From Paraglaciecola sp030730205 (GTDB lineage: Bacteria; Pseudomonadota; Gammaproteobacteria; Enterobacterales; Alteromonadaceae), in contig NZ_JBGQOM010000001.1 in NCBI RefSeq assembly GCF_052119645.1, positions 666,024 through 730,023 of the forward strand: a stretch of 64,000 nucleotides of DNA, given 5' to 3'. Each line of letters starts with the position of its first letter. Positions within the stretch are counted from its first letter, which is position 1. The position numbers and the translations under genes are program-made. Shown piece by piece: positions 63,768-64,000 of the stretch. The notes below the pieces were generated by a model that saw only the letters and a program-made list of their open reading frames with translations, did no database searches and was not told where the DNA came from.

Positions 63768-64000
63768 AAGCCCATCCCTATCATCGGCTCTGACCCCACA
63801 GGTCCTTGAGGTCCTTGCAGGTCCTTGGGTCCTTGCATAAAGCATAGTACTTCGACATAAAACTACCAAACTTGCTTAGCAACATAAGCCCAACCCTATC
63901 ATCGGCTCTGAACCCACAGGTCCTTTTGCATAAAGCATAGTACTTCGACATAAAACTACCAAACTTGCTTAGCAACATAAGCCCATCCCTATCATCGGCT
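63716..64000. repeat. Three tandem 78-bp direct repeats with GGTCCTTG spacers
   Basis: Nearly identical units start at 63716, 63834 and 63927 (the last cut by the window edge after 74 bases). Copies 1 and 2 differ at one position near the end (CCCATCC versus CCCAACC). Each ends with ATCGGCTCTGA, the REP-like motif inverted relative to the left side. Spacers are 40 bp and 15 bp, made of CCCACAGGTCCTT and further GGTCCTTG iterations. Copy 1 carries the region upstream of the RAYT start codon. Confidence 0.85.

Noticed and set aside
63781..63978. 65-codon minus-strand ORF
   Set aside because: It is the reading frame of the 78-bp repeat itself, with the same 18-residue peptide twice; no independent support.
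63716..64000. Direct repeats as a CRISPR array
   Set aside because: Repeats are 78 bp, spacers are 40 and 15 bp and themselves made of GGTCCTTG repeats; no cas genes.

Overview
This window reads as chromosomal DNA of a marine gammaproteobacterium of the Alteromonadales, most like Paraglaciecola, Glaciecola or Alteromonas. That placement is inferred from gene content: a Na+-translocating NADH:quinone reductase, FabV as enoyl reductase, an EpmA/EpmB-modified EF-P, a NagP/NagX/NagB-II/NagK/NagR N-acetylglucosamine regulon with its own TonB receptor, a lone class I HMG-CoA reductase and a PrsT-like TPR lipoprotein. Coding density is high, and I see no rRNA, tRNA, CRISPR array or prophage.

Layout. 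1-3.5 kb: nqrC (cut by the window edge), nqrB and nqrA, with a long inverted repeat just upstream of nqrA. 3.5-10.8 kb: fabV, bolA, an AlkB-like dioxygenase, rlmG, a small exported protein, a frameshifted pseudogene, a periplasmic cyclophilin, a GNAT acetyltransferase, a small membrane protein and epmA. 10.9-12.5 kb: efp and divergent epmB. 12.6-24.6 kb: the GlcNAc regulon. nagX-nagK-nagB-nagA-nagP lie on the minus strand; nagR, a TonB-dependent receptor and a GH89 alpha-N-acetylglucosaminidase lipoprotein lie on the plus strand. Three near-identical 14-bp palindromes sit in the control regions. 24.7-27.1 kb: small uncharacterised proteins, one of them YjfB-like. 27.1-31.5 kb: the nudF-yqiB-cpdA-yqiA-parE set. 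31.8-36.9 kb: tolC, hmgA, a thioesterase, an iron alcohol dehydrogenase and a one-domain voltage-gated cation channel. 37-42 kb: the PrsT-like lipoprotein and deaD, which is preceded by an overlapping leader ORF. 42-49 kb: ridA, a 722-residue tubulin/FtsZ-like protein, a PaiB-like protein, cysG, a TPR lipoprotein and a ferredoxin-NADP reductase. 49-58.6 kb: an M20 peptidase, a divergent tryptophan dioxygenase/kynureninase-like pair, an Lrp regulator, an ATP-grasp enzyme and an RND efflux pair. 59.2-64 kb: a membrane-anchored winged-helix/STAND/TPR protein with a small partner gene, then a RAYT transposase broken by an in-frame stop and flanked by inverted REP-like motifs and 78-bp direct repeats.

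How the genes work together. The clearest module is GlcNAc use. Outer-membrane uptake (TonB receptor) and surface or periplasmic release of alpha-linked GlcNAc (GH89) feed inner-membrane transport (NagP), phosphorylation (NagK), deacetylation (NagA) and deamination (NagB-II). The NagR palindromes probably control all of it. GH89 together with NagX, a homologue of the human heparan-glucosaminide acetyltransferase that keeps the active-site His, recalls the two-enzyme step of lysosomal heparan breakdown. The least explained items are the tubulin-like GTPase, the winged-helix/STAND/TPR unit, the channel filter TFEDWTD, the tryptophan dioxygenase lacking the TGGSSG loop and the deaD leader ORF.
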